DNA of 37,974 bases from Branchiostoma floridae (Eukaryota; Chordata; Leptocardii; Amphioxiformes; Branchiostomatidae): assembly GCF_000003815.2 (NCBI RefSeq), contig NW_023365813.1, positions 1-37,974 of the forward strand, in the 5' to 3' direction. Below the pieces are notes generated by a model that saw nothing but the letters and a program-made list of their open reading frames with translations, ran no database searches and was not told the origin of the DNA. A program made the translations under genes and the position numbers. Positions 1 to 12,000 of this stretch are shown one piece after another. Within the stretch, counting starts at the first letter, position 1; each line of letters opens with the position of its first letter.

Positions 1-539
1 CTTTATCAAACATCATAAAGTTATCCTATTTCCATCTGTGGAAATCCATTCACTGTTGAAATGGGGTCAGTGATGCCAATTACGTCTTAAGACCATGTTC
101 CTCTGCTTTGTTAGTTTAATTCAAACATGTTAGTGGTGAAACATATTGAAGAAAGACCACAGCCTAGTGTAGATAAGTGAAAAGTTGAACTGAAAAACAT
201 TTTCTGCTCAGCTCCCACTAATCTGTGTAACACAAACTCTGCTGACCTCCCTGCTAATCTCCCACATGGTATCAAAAATACCATGAAATAACTACATGGA
301 ATGGGGTTCAAAGTAGTGACATGGGGTCAATGACCTTAGTGATGATGGGTCTGTCCTGAAGTCGTTGACTCCTGATGTTCTGCCGGTAAGGTCCTACGTA
401 ACGGTACTCTATACTACTGTTAAATGTTTTGTTTGTATCGCATATCGGTATTCTATGGATTAACTAATTAGGTGGATTAGTGATCAGGGCAATACTAAAA
501 CTGAGACCACAATTTTCAATCCGATAGAGACCGTGTATT

Positions 540-1609
540 GAAATGGGGACAACCAGCGACACCAAGGATCAGGTCAGATTGACCTAATGACTTTTTCTCC
601 ATTTTAAGGTTTTATGTCTTTTTAACGACATTACTCCTCGCAAGACTTCCCCTGAGACGCGTTTACTATGCTTATGATGCAGGAACATGTATTCGGTATC
701 GCCTCGCTCTTCTATGTCAGCCTTTCATATGGTATACCCTAATAGCCTTAATTCCGACAAAAAGACCTGCAGTAGTAATTAATGATTTAAAAAAAAGTTT
801 TCTTTGCTCTGGAATGGGGACAACTGAAGTCATTTTCGGGCTTCTTTTCCATTTTAAGATTTATATTCTAGTAACATTTTACGACATAAGTCTTCGCAAT
901 AATGCGTTTACTATGCTTATGGTGCAACAACAAGTATTTAGTTCTACCGGCACTTTTCCTAAACAACCTACCGGACAACATTCCTGTCTAAAATGAATGA
1001 TTTGCGCGCAAATAAGTTACTTATTCAAGTACCTTTATGCCTATTGCAAAATGTCCCGCAGGATATTCCCTTTCAGGTCGTAAAGATAAGACAAAAATAA
1101 GACTTACATGAATAGAGATCTACGTCAAAGTAGGTCATGGGAAGACATCAGAGATTCTTCGAATTGTTCCAATTGTTTCACCATAAGCATAGTAAACGCG
1201 TCCCGGAGCAAGTCGTGCCAAGAGTTATGTCGTAAAAAGTCATAAAAACCTTAAAATGGAGAAAAAAACAGGTCAATTTGACTCGATACGTGATGACGTC
1301 AGTTGTCCCCATTCCAGAGTAGGATTTCTATCAAATAGAACTTCATTCGTAAACCATGATATAAGGTAGTGTTGGTTCCTTTTAAAAATTTACTCCAGAA
1401 AAAAAACTATCTAGGCATATTGTACGGCAGGTTCCTGTGATTCGACACCGAATACATGTTGTTGCACATGTTGTTGCACCATAAACATAGTAAAACATCT
1501 CATAGGAAGTCTTGCGAAGAGAAGTGTAGTTAAAAAGTCATAAAATCTAAAAATGGAGCAAAGGATATCAGGCCAGTTTGAACATTATTGGTTGCCCCCA
1601 TTTTATTTC
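540..1609. repeat. Nested foldback (inverted) repeat cluster
   Basis: Two pairs of inverted repeats are nested here. The outer left arm starts near 540 (gaaatggggacaacc) and matches the reverse complement of 1590-1609. The inner arms, 807-826 and 1300-1319, are exact 20-bp inverse complements (ctctggaatggggacaactg). Beyond the termini each arm keeps recognisable similarity for about 110-140 bp: a 'tccattttaag' block, then 'ttttacgacata', then 'gcgtttactatgcttatg'. No open reading frame of note lies inside. This is most simply a non-autonomous DNA transposon or foldback element with a second copy inserted nearby or inside it. No convincing target-site duplication was found, so the family is not assigned. 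Confidence 0.6.
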
Positions 1610-2679
1610 AGCGCAAAATCTCACATAACACTTCACTCATCGGAACCAGATTACGGTCGTATAATCTGTTAATCATTGGCATATCTGCTTAATCCATTGA
1701 TTACCTGCATGCGGTACAAACCAAACACCGCTAAACTCTACACATCAGGTATAACGGCTACAGAACATCAGAGTTCATCGACCCCATTTGTTCCTCTTTA
1801 CGATACCAGATTATGGTTTTGATTTTATTGATATTTTTCGTGACCACTGGAAAACTTTTGCAGGTTCGACGGTGAAACTACTGTTTTTCATTAGCATGGT
1901 TTTGTCAAATACTGGCGATGTCAGATTTGCTCCTTTCTGTTGTTGGTTTATGCCTGATGGATTTGGTACGAATATTGCATATCACAACATGAACAGGAAG
2001 TTCCAGCTGGATGCATACATGTTGACTCAGTTTCAGTCTTCCGGTGTTTTTGTCCGATCGGAGACTGTGACTGTTTCCCAGAAGCCGCACAGACCGTTTG
2101 CTGATCCTACAAAACTGTACTTCAACAAACAAGATCATTAAGTACAAGTATACTGAGCTACATTCTTATTTACGGAGTATAAAAACTGAACTACGATGAA
2201 CCGAAAAAAACATTTTTTTAATATCCTTATTGGATAAATGAACAGCATAGCCATAAACTGACTATGGAAGGAATATGATTTGAATGAATAACATTCAACC
2301 GCTTCCCTTTTGAACATGTACTACATAGGCCTCTTTGGCATCGTCGGACTGCCATATCCAGTGAAATATTTTGTAGGATTAGCAGAATTCAGCGGACGTG
2401 ACGTCATTTTCCAGCACAGTCATTTTCTTATTAATTGCTTTACATCTGGAGGACGTTCTTAAGTATATGGTAAGGGTCCTGCCTTGATAGGGTTTATTTG
2501 AATTACGTTTATGATTAAATGATCAAGTCAAGACGCTGAAGAACATGCATTCAAGGAAGAAAAACAATATAGTTTGGATAAGTATATGGTTTGGAAAAAG
2601 CGTCATTCTTGTTATGTGAATCAATAGTAGTTCCAGGAATAGAAAGCTGAACACGCCGTAAGTAGGGCGGCAGGAAGTG
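1610..2679. other. Non-coding stretch, no gene supported
   Basis: Both strands carry open frames up to 117 codons around 1788-2147. The longest plus-strand one begins with TTG, not ATG, and neither strand shows a recognisable domain, splice-site pair or composition change. I see no gene here. Confidence 0.5.
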
Positions 2680-2685
2680 AGACGG

Positions 2686-2693
2686 TATAAATA
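2686..2693 (+). promoter_or_regulatory. TATA box of the small leucine-zipper-like gene
   Basis: TATAAATA lies 94 bp upstream of the ATG at 2780. It is followed at about +25 to +30 by a pyrimidine-rich start region and by two CRE-like half sites (cgtca) at about 2714-2725. Position and sequence fit an RNA polymerase II core promoter with a transcription start near 2710-2718. The link to the gene is inferred from position. Confidence 0.5.
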
Positions 2694-2779
2694 CGGACAC
2701 CGTGGGCTCATCACGTCAGACGTCAGATCACGGAGAAGATTGAATCAAACAACCTAACATCTCTTCAGATTCGGGAAAC

Positions 2780-3909
2780 ATGATTGGTCCACAGAGTAAG
2801 ATGTTTTCATTTATCTCCTGTCTAATAATGAAACGTTTCGATGTTACTTACCATGTACTGATAAGTATATCGGCAATGGATCTTAAATAGAAAGCAATAT
2901 TCTATCTTCGGTACTTTGCTGGAAATGAATAGGAACATGACTGATGATAAAAATGAATTTTCTCTAACCCTTAAGTTGGAAATACAATAGTTAAAGACTT
3001 TCTTTCATTTCACAGTCCAAAATTGTCTTCAATGTATCTGGAAAAATTAGGAGCAACGGTCCATTCATTCCACTTCTGTATATGCCAACACATGTAATGT
3101 ATCTATTCACATGTCGGGATGTTCTTTTCACCAGTTTTATCGTTCGATAAAGCCATTTGCTTCGCTTTTAGGCACGGATGTAGCCCGGCGTTTGCTGCAG
3201 CAGAACCTGCGCGTCCTGCGGGGCGTGTCCCGGGACCTGGAGCAGCGGGAGAAGCGCCTGGTGAGGATGAGAACGAGGCTGCACGGGCTGGAGAGCTCAG
3301 GAACCCTGGTAAGAGTCAACGTCTACAAAATACCGTCTGATGTATAGATTTACCTCAGGATCACTGTCCACTAGATGGCAACTGCTGAGCGACTGTTAAG
3401 AGAGCAAAGTTCTGTGACCCCTTGATTTGATAATCGGTAACTGATGCTCGGTGTAAAAGTATGAATTAACAGACAACAAAATGTATAAAGATCTGGCCTT
3501 TTTCTGTTGAATCTATTGCAACCTGACAATTTTTGGTCGCCCAACCGTCGCAGCCTGTAGCTACTGGAAATGGTTATTTTACCAGCCCTGTTACTGTTAT
3601 TAAAAGTCACAAGCGCATGATCAGCCGTCGTCTGCTAACTCATTCGTAAATCACTTTTATCGAGCCAACTGTAACTTGCTTGGACTTTCAGATTCCCTTC
3701 TGTTTTCGGGTACATTAAGTCGTTATTGATTGTTTTAAAAATAATCACCGTGTACCCATTGAAAAATGTTAAGTATCAAAAGCAAAATGGTTGATCACAC
3801 CATTTGTGTTTGGGTTGAATCTGTAATGTGTTACATTGCATTCTTTCTCATATCGTTTTATATCTTGCAGCTGAATTTGAGACAGCGATCTGCCACGAGA
3901 CAGCAATAA
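2780..3909 (+). CDS. Probable small three-exon gene, 63-aa arginine-rich leucine-zipper-like protein
   Basis: Proposed exons are 2780-2795, 3172-3308 and 3871-3909 (stop TAA). The donors (A|GTAAGA, CTG|GTAAGA) and acceptors (cgcttttag, tatcttgcag) are good and the phases close: 16+137+39 nt gives 63 aa. The middle exon is GC-rich within AT-rich flanks, a typical coding signature. The protein has leucines at positions 14, 21, 28, 35 and 42, exactly seven apart, in a helix-favouring stretch full of Arg, Glu and Gln. It carries 13 arginines, with no cysteine, signal peptide or membrane segment. A TATA box sits 94 bp upstream. The function is unknown and I recognise no family. The middle exon could instead belong to a longer gene, since the first coding exon is only five and a third codons. 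The 3' end is undefined; an AATAAA occurs at 4539. Confidence 0.5.
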
Positions 3910-4538
3910 GCTCCGAGAAAAAAATCCGCTTCCAATTCAAATGACGAGAGGATGGTGATAATGACGCAAGGAGGCCCTTACTTGGCTGGATTCATATCTA
4001 TTTGAAACTTTTATCGATAGACGGAAATCTAGTTAACATAAGAATGTTAAGTCCTCAACTATTGGAAAAGATAAGTTGACGGTAATTTTGAATCATTACT
4101 GTAACTTGCTTGGACTGCCCAGACTGAAGCACCGTATGGTTAAGCGTGTAAATATCACCATTGCCTGTCTAAATATGAGAGTCGATGTCTACCTGTAATC
4201 TGAGACTTGTACACGTAGATCACATTTCTGAGTCAGACTGCGTGCCTATAAAGCTCACCCACCATGCCAGATTATCCATCACTGTCGTCTGCTGCGGCAG
4301 ACGCACTTTGTCACCTACTGTACTGTACTGTAATACCAGCTCTATGCCGACAGCTGTGCGTCACTATACCTACATAAATGCCGACAACACGCGAAGGGCG
4401 ACTGGTGAAATGTATATGGGTGGGAGTGTCAGGTAAAGTTACGAGGTTTATTTTGCTTGTTTATATTGCCGGATACACATGTACGGATATCCCACCCATC
4501 TGCTGTCATTGGTCTAAGTATTTTGTAAAATGTGTAGG

Positions 4539-4544
4539 AATAAA
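4539..4544 (+). terminator. Candidate polyadenylation signal AATAAA
   Basis: This AATAAA is the first canonical one I noticed downstream of the small gene's stop at 3909. It implies a 3' UTR of about 650 nt if used. Assignment rests on position only. Confidence 0.2.
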
Positions 4545-4733
4545 TAATGAAATCTTTTTCAAAAATAATGTTTACGCAATGTCTATTGTTTGTTCTGATA
4601 GAAATGTTAACGCAATATTCATTGTTTGTTGTATTAGAAAAGGCAAAAGGTTATCGTTTTTTATGACTCATATCAGGTATAGATGGTTGGAAATGATAAT
4701 GGAGGTGACACTTTATCAACGCAAAATACGTTC

Positions 4734-4990
4734 GTGTGTGTCTGTGTGCGCATGAGCGTGAGTACGTGTAAATGTACTTGTGCATGTGTGTGTTTTGAGT
4801 GTATGTGCTCACATGATTGTGTGTGTAAATGTGAGCATGTCTGTGAGTACGTGTAAAAAATACTTGTGCATGTGTGTGTTTTGAGTGTATGTGCTCACAT
4901 GATTGTGTGTGTAAATGTGAGCATGTCTGTGAGTATATTGGTGTACGCGTTTGTGTGCATCGTAATTTGTATGTTTGTATATGTACCAGG
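4734..4990. repeat. GT-rich minisatellite with an 85-86 bp duplicated unit
   Basis: A TG/CA-rich tract contains two near-identical copies of a unit of about 86 bp, at about 4760-4845 and 4846-4937. Both contain 'acttgtgcatgtgtgtg' and 'tgtgctcacatgattgtg'. Open frames across it on both strands follow from the simple composition and are not genes. Confidence 0.85.
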
Positions 4991-6074
4991 ACCCCCATTC
5001 CACCTAGTGGTGATCGCGCTGCAACCTCTCTGCCACCTGACTAGGATTTTAACGTCATTGACTTCATAAAAGGAATTTTACAAAAAATGTAAACAAATAA
5101 TGACTGAAAAGGCAACAAAGCAGATAAAGCTTAAAAATATATGATTTTCATAGATGAAATTCGTTGAGCGCCTTGTCCGATCGCTTGGCCGTAGAGAGAG
5201 AGCAGCAAGGTCGCCGCCTTAGTGGAAGGGCATGTTAGTTTGAGGGTGCGTGTTTCCCTGTGAATGTGAAGCTAAAACATGCGTTCAAGTGTGTAAAAGG
5301 GAACCTTCCGCCATCCGTGCCACCCCAGAACAAGCATGTCAACAATTAGTTACTCAGTACCTGTCATGGTACACCTTATACACCATTCTACTGGGGCTGA
5401 AATATGGATGCGACCTACAATCTAACAGAGTGTAAAAAAAACAACCCCGAATCTTTGTATGTTTTTTCTGTTTTGTTGTGGTTTCAGTCATACATTTACA
5501 ATTCATACTGCATGACATTTAAGGTGAGGTAATGATTAAGTCAAGGGATACACAAATACAACTTAGGTCGCAGCGAGGTCGCTATAGAGTTATAGGGCCT
5601 AAAACAATCGTTATCAACAGCTCGTGACAGAAATGCACTGGTTGTCATGCTCGAGGCATTATACATGACTAAAACAATGACATGTCATCAATGGCACCCA
5701 TTACAGGTTGTTATACCTACAGATGAATGTCAAAACAACCTTACTACTGCCACTATTTTGCCCCATCGCAGAATTACTTCGACTCTGATAATTCATAGAG
5801 AATTCCACATGCGAGTAAAAGTGAATAGACTTATGTGCATGAACGATTAACAATTCGTGCAATTTCACGTTAAAAATGCGCTGACACTTACTTGTATGAA
5901 ATGATATTCCATACACTTAAGTTCTAATTTATGGATTTCGTTTGCTAACAAACATTGATCTGATGAGGCGTTCCCTACGCAAACCTATTTTCGCAATCAA
6001 TCAGTCGCCTTTATTACTTGTCGTAACTGAACTGGCAGGGACGCGGTGTTGTGGCCTACTCAGCACGGGGAAAC

Positions 6075-9000
6075 ATGAAGCTGTTGGTGTGTTGTGTGTT
6101 CGTCGTTCTTGCTTGTCAAAGTACATTAGCAGACTGGGTTCGGCAGCCATTTTGGTACGACGATGCACGCCGAGACAAGGTCGCCAAGGGCACCGTGTGG
6201 CCTCAGCCCAAGTCCATCCAGACATCAACACAGAGTCTGTCTCTCAACCCGGATAGTTTCAGCTTCACGACGACGGCCAATTCAGCCACTTCTGATGCTT
6301 GCAAGGATGTACTTGACCCCGCCCTTGAAAGGTCTGCCCCCTGTGCACAGTCTTATTACCGTGAAATGGCACTGGTCACTATTGCACTGCTGAAAGTATA
6401 TAAGATAGGTTTTACTACAGAAAGGCATGGCCAACATTGCTGGTCCTTTCTTATCTTTTGCCTATGTACGGACATTTAAGTGCGTGTCGTAGATCTTACA
6501 AGTGCCAAATTTAAATGACGTTTTACTTTGAGATTTAGCTCAATTCATGTACCTAGTACACGCAACGGCTCTCGGTAGATGGTATGTGATATAAGTGCAT
6601 ATTTTGTATGTTCTCGGGTCTTCAAGGTCAAAGTCGATTTTAGGCCTCCTGGTGGCTTTCTTTGGAACCGTTTTGTATCTTTTGTTCTGGACATACATGT
6701 ATTGTTCATGTTTGTTTTACACTAGATACCGCGCTCTCCTGTTCTGGATTCCTGCGGACGCCAGAGTAAGTGTGAGCGGAGACAGCGTGGTAGGCAGTCT
6801 GCGTGTGTCCATTACGGGCACATGCACCAAGTACCCAAGCCTCGATTCGGACGAGTCTTGTAAGTAGCACGCAGCATATTAGCCAAAGTGACAGAATGAC
6901 CACAAACATGCGTCATCTCCTGAATGTGAACGTCTAACGGTTCACTGAGCTATCTCAATAGGAACATTATGCAATTTCTTTCTTATGAAACAATACATTA
7001 TATCCCGTAACGTTATCTGTCGGTCGGTAAAGTTTGTTGTCAATGTTGATCAGTCTTCTTTGTTTCTTAGGTTCCTTAAACATGGTGCTTCGAACTTCTT
7101 AAAATCCCAATCTAAGTTGTTGATGATATTGAAGTGTCCGGGTTACTCTGTCGTGTGGGACAGAGCTTGCTCTGCCATGTACACCTCGGTACCCGCGGGT
7201 ATACGTTCGTCTTCTCACGTACTACAATTTCTTATCTAAATCAGTCATGTGTAAATTGATATGTTTAAATAGTGCTTTGTGAACATCTATTTTACGCGTA
7301 CCATGCAATTCTTTATTCCCCTGTGGATCTCTCTTGAGTCTTTTGCACACAAATACACGAAGAATTCGCAGAGTTGTTTGTTTGTAGTGAGTCAAGACGG
7401 ATAGATCTTGGTTAGATCAAATTTGTTTTATGTTGCACTGTACTGGTAATTTACGGTTTCTTTGTAAACAATTATGGGCGGCACTAACAGAACCGTAGCC
7501 ACTTAAGGTCCTCGTGGAGGCAATCAAATATTGACGTACCAGCAAAACGCCCAGTATAAATCTTTTACTCATAGTTTGCTTTTTTACATGTATATTACTG
7601 ACGTATTACTCTTTTGAAAACAGACAGCCTTGAAGTTCCCTCCAGCGGAGAAGCGACGCTTTCTGCCCAAACCGCATGGGGCGCTCTCAGAGGTCTGGAG
7701 ACCTTCAGCCAGCTGGTTTATGAAGTTGATGGAAAGGTACAGTCAGCAGTTCATTAACGGTCGCTTGGTCAGGCTCCCTTTGAGCGACTGTTGGGAGAAC
7801 GAAGTTGGACTTGTGTGACCGTGCAAGGAAGGAATATTGCTATTGGCAACTATTATCATTGTATAAGTGACGATACGTATGGGAACGCATTTTAGCAGCG
7901 ACATCTAGCTGCAGTGCTAAAAGCGGAACCAGTCGGTAGTACCCGAGGAAGGAGACAGACGGTCACCGAATTGTCGGCTGATGTTGTTTGTATCTTGGTT
8001 CTGAATAAAGAAACTTGTTGTCCAGGAGTACACAGTAGTTTTTAAAGGTTTTATGATTGTAACACCATCACTCTATGTTTCCACGACAGCACAAGCTGAA
8101 TGTGACAACTATCAACGATGAGCCGAGATTCCCACACCGGGGCGTCATGTTGGACACGGCCAGACACTTTCTACCTGTGCCCTATATCAAGCAGAATCTG
8201 GTAAATTTACAATCCATGTCATTCCCGAGAATTGGCCGTAATTGTGTTCACTTTAAACAGCGTCTAGTGTAAGACGTGGCTCTCCTGACTAAAAACGTAA
8301 ACAAGAGTTCGCAGATCTCACGACTCCGTGACAAATCCTCATATGTCTTGTTTAATTGTAGTTCATTAATCATGCAGATAGGGTTTTAGTATCATTACAA
8401 ATGTCCATTCATTACCTCCTGTCACTCTACGGTGAATGTTGCTGGCATATGAAAAACATGTAACTGCGAAAACACACAAAAACAAACTAGCTCTATTGCC
8501 TGTAACCTGTACCTCCTGCCAGTCTGAACTTTGTGGTCATCATCCCACTCACTCACTTTCTGTCACTCTTCTGACAGTGCAGTCAAATAACTACGAACAT
8601 ACACCGACCCAAACAAACAAACAAACAAACAAACACGAACGCACACCGAAAACATAGACTCCTACCCTTTGGATATGTCCAGAAAATTAATCTATGGCAA
8701 GAGGCAAACAATGAATGTAATAATTTCGATTAGAAACGTGTACAAACGAGATTAGAGATCAACAATACTACTGCCGCTGTGTTTATGACTAAAATTATTT
8801 TTTCTGGCAAGAATGAATATCACCACTCGTTCAGCATTTGTGTTAAATCACATTTTCCTCTCTACAGGACGCCATGTCTTATAACAAGATCAACGTGTTC
8901 CATTGGCACATTGTGGACGATCAGTCGTTCCCCTTTCAAAGTAAAACCTATCCAGACCTCAGTGGAAAGGTAAAAAACACTCCCATTACTTTGCCCACTA

Positions 9001-12000
9001 GCAATGAAATACTATGTTTGTCTTTTCAGTCATGAATCACTAAAGCGCCCACCTTTCTGCACCACTCCATAATGATTAAGAGTAGATGTAGCCATGCAAC
9101 CTAATGATAATCACTGATCGACCGTTGAGCGACCAAACCTGGATTTGTGTGCCATAGCCCTTGATTTTATGATTGGAAAATGATGCACTAATCAGGTAGA
9201 GGTGTGCAAAATCAAAACATTCACAACATAAAAAGATTTGTTCTTTATCTATAAAATTCGAAATATTTGTTTGCTAATCGGTCTCTTTACAGAGAGCTTT
9301 GGCACACTTATTACCGTACATATTTTTTTAAATAAAAGAATTAACACAGCACATCGTAAATGGGCTTTTTTGGCCCATGACGTCTTATCCACATATAACA
9401 CAGATGGCCCATTGAAATCGAACTGTTCTCCCCCTGTCCAGGGTGCCTACACCCAGGATAACGTTTATTCACCAGAAGACGTCCAGTCCGTGGTGGAGTA
9501 CGCGCGCCTGCGCGGAATCAGGGTCATCCCTGAGTTCGACTCTCCAGGCCACATGCAGTCCTGGGGTCAAGGTCACCCCGAACTACTCACGAGGTAACCA
9601 TGACTTGACTGACATCTTAAAATTATTTACACATAAGTGTACACCAAAGATGCATCGATGATTAGGCTATAGTGAATGATGTCTATGCGTCTTGCCCAAA
9701 TGACTGTCAAGAAACACGGCCAACATCATGTACAGGAAGAAATGTATTCATGGAGCATGTAATTCATTTTCCTTCCATTGAAGATGCGTCTTGTGTCATA
9801 CACATACCAGCTTTAAGTTTGTAAGAAGTGTGTTTTGTTGCCTAACGTTTGTGATTTATTCAATACTCATGGCTAGATGGGCCACGGCCATGACTCCTGA
9901 TGATTGTCCCACTAAACTCAACGTTCCATAGAACCATTACCGTGAACCCACCATATGTGTTACAGCTGCAGCCCCACAAGTATTCAGCAGGACATCTACC
10001 ACCTTGGGCCAGCTAACGTGGCGAGAAACAGCACATATGACTTCATGCAGCGGCTGTTCCAGGAAATACGTGAAGTCTTCGCGGATGACTACTTTCACCT
10101 GGGCGGTGACGAGGTCCACTTCCAGTGCTGGTAATTCATTGTGCCTTCTTAATCAAACAAGAAGTCAACGGTACACATGCACAGCTTGTTGAAAAAACAA
10201 GCTGTCTTAACAAAATATCAGAAAATGATATACAATACATAATCCACTCTTGCGTGACTTCATCAACATTAACATTCATTTCGTGCATGTCTGTGAGACC
10301 AAACGGACACACATAAACACAAACAAACAAACAAACAAACAAATAGACGGGCCCCAAACAATGCCTCTGTTTTTCACGGAGGTAGATCCGGTCGTAGTTT
10401 TATCTTGTATATTGTATAATATGAAATGAATCTCATCATATGAACTTCTGATGATATACAGGATGAGCAATGATGAAATTCAGCAGTTCATGCGACAACA
10501 AGGCTTTCAAAACACGACAGAAGGCTTTGCTCAACTGGAAGGGTATTACATACAACGGTAAGTGTTTCTAAAAGACTACCTACATCTATGCATATAGTCC
10601 AGCTATGCAGATTAGCCCTTTTTTATACATATATGCTATACTTTTATACATCTATGCATCCAGCTATGCATACAAGCCCTTTTTTTTATACATCTATGCA
10701 TATTAGCCCTTCTTTCCAAAGATGTTGGTTGGGATATACGAGCTGTATACTGTGTCTGTTTGCTGATCAAGACTTACTTTACAATAGGTTGATAAACGTC
10801 CTGAATGGGTTTCCAACAAGGACGCGAGGAATCGTTTGGCAAGAGATCTTCGACAACAACATCCTAAGTGGGGACTTCACGGTCAGTTTTTTTTCTAATG
10901 CCTCAGGATTGTCTTTATGCCTTCTTCTCACGCTGAGTTGAACTGATGTTGTATTTCTTTCATCAGTAACTTTTGATTGCGGAAGATAACATATGAAGAA
11001 CTTATCCTTTCAGTTTACAATTAAGACGGAACGGTGTTAACGTCCGTCTGCATGTACATGTGTTTAAGCAATTTCATGAAAACATTCATTCTTCAGATTG
11101 ATTTAGACACCATCATCCACGTGTGGCAGTGGAACAATAGCAACTTCCAGGGAATCCAGTACTGGGACGAGCTGCCGCTGGTCACGGCTGCGGGGTACAA
11201 AGCTATCCTGTCGTCCTGCTGGTACCTCAACTTCATCAGCTACGGACGGGACTGGCCAGAGTACTACGCGTGCGATCCACACAACTTCACCGGTACTGTT
11301 TGTTTGTTTTGCATATTCGGTAGCGCACCAGTTTTGTACAGCAGGTACAATTGCAAGCTGCATGAGACGGGACTGTAAGGTTTGATCCACTCTACTCTTT
11401 TCTATATCACCCCGACCAATCGAATGGGGACATCCCTCGCGAATGTGCACACTCCTCTAGAAAAGGGGACACTTCTCGACTTTCAAGGGGACGCTCCTCT
11501 TGGAAAGGGGATGTGCCTCCCTTTATTAGGGGACGCTCCTCCGGAAATGGTATGTTTACCGGGCATAGGGGACGTCCCTCCAACACCCCCGCCGGTCCGT
11601 GGAATCGGCCGCTAACCGACAAATCCGTTTCTAGTTCATCTAAATCACAACATCCAAAACTTTAACCCCGCCAGTGCTCTCGACAAACGTCACACCTTTT
11701 TTTTGTGTTGGAACAAGGTTTAAACTTTTTCACTATGGGACACAGATGGGCTTTCATTCGACCTGTTGTTGTTGTTTTTTCTTCTGCCCGATCGCTTATG
11801 TATGCATGTTATAATCAACAGTAGTTGCTATTATAAAAATAAAACAATAAAAAATGATAACTAGACATCTTATCAACGTCATGGAAGATGTTTCGTTTTG
11901 TTTTTTGATTGTTTGTTTACGCCTAGGAACCGCCCAGCAGAAGCAGTTGGTGATCGGAGGAGAAGCGCCCCTGTGGGCAGAATGGGTGGACGCTACCAAC

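Larger units (their letters stand above)
3910..6074. other. Intergenic region between the small gene and hexosaminidase gene A
   Basis: No coding exon is supported. It holds a GT-rich minisatellite (4734-4990). Two short stretches, near 5160-5230 and 5555-5600, share 'gcagcgag(g)tcgc'-like words with sequences near 14820 and 12125 and may be decayed copies of one dispersed repeat. No TATA box was recognised in the last 150 bp before the gene A start codon. Confidence 0.5.

Noticed and set aside
1788-2147. Overlapping open frames of 117 (+) and 80 (-) codons
   Set aside because: The plus frame begins with TTG, no domain or splice support is visible, and a third frame has several stops. Treated as chance.
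4651-5003. Long His/Thr/Cys-rich minus-strand open frames
   Set aside because: They are produced by the GT/CA-rich minisatellite, not by a gene.
6051-6074. N-terminal extension of gene A upstream of the ATG
   Set aside because: The codon at 6051 is GTG, not used as a start in such genes; the ATG at 6075 has a good context and begins a clear signal peptide.
11382-11622. Proline/glycine-rich open frames on both strands in intron 10
   Set aside because: They are caused by the short-period minisatellite inside an intron whose splice sites close the gene A frame.
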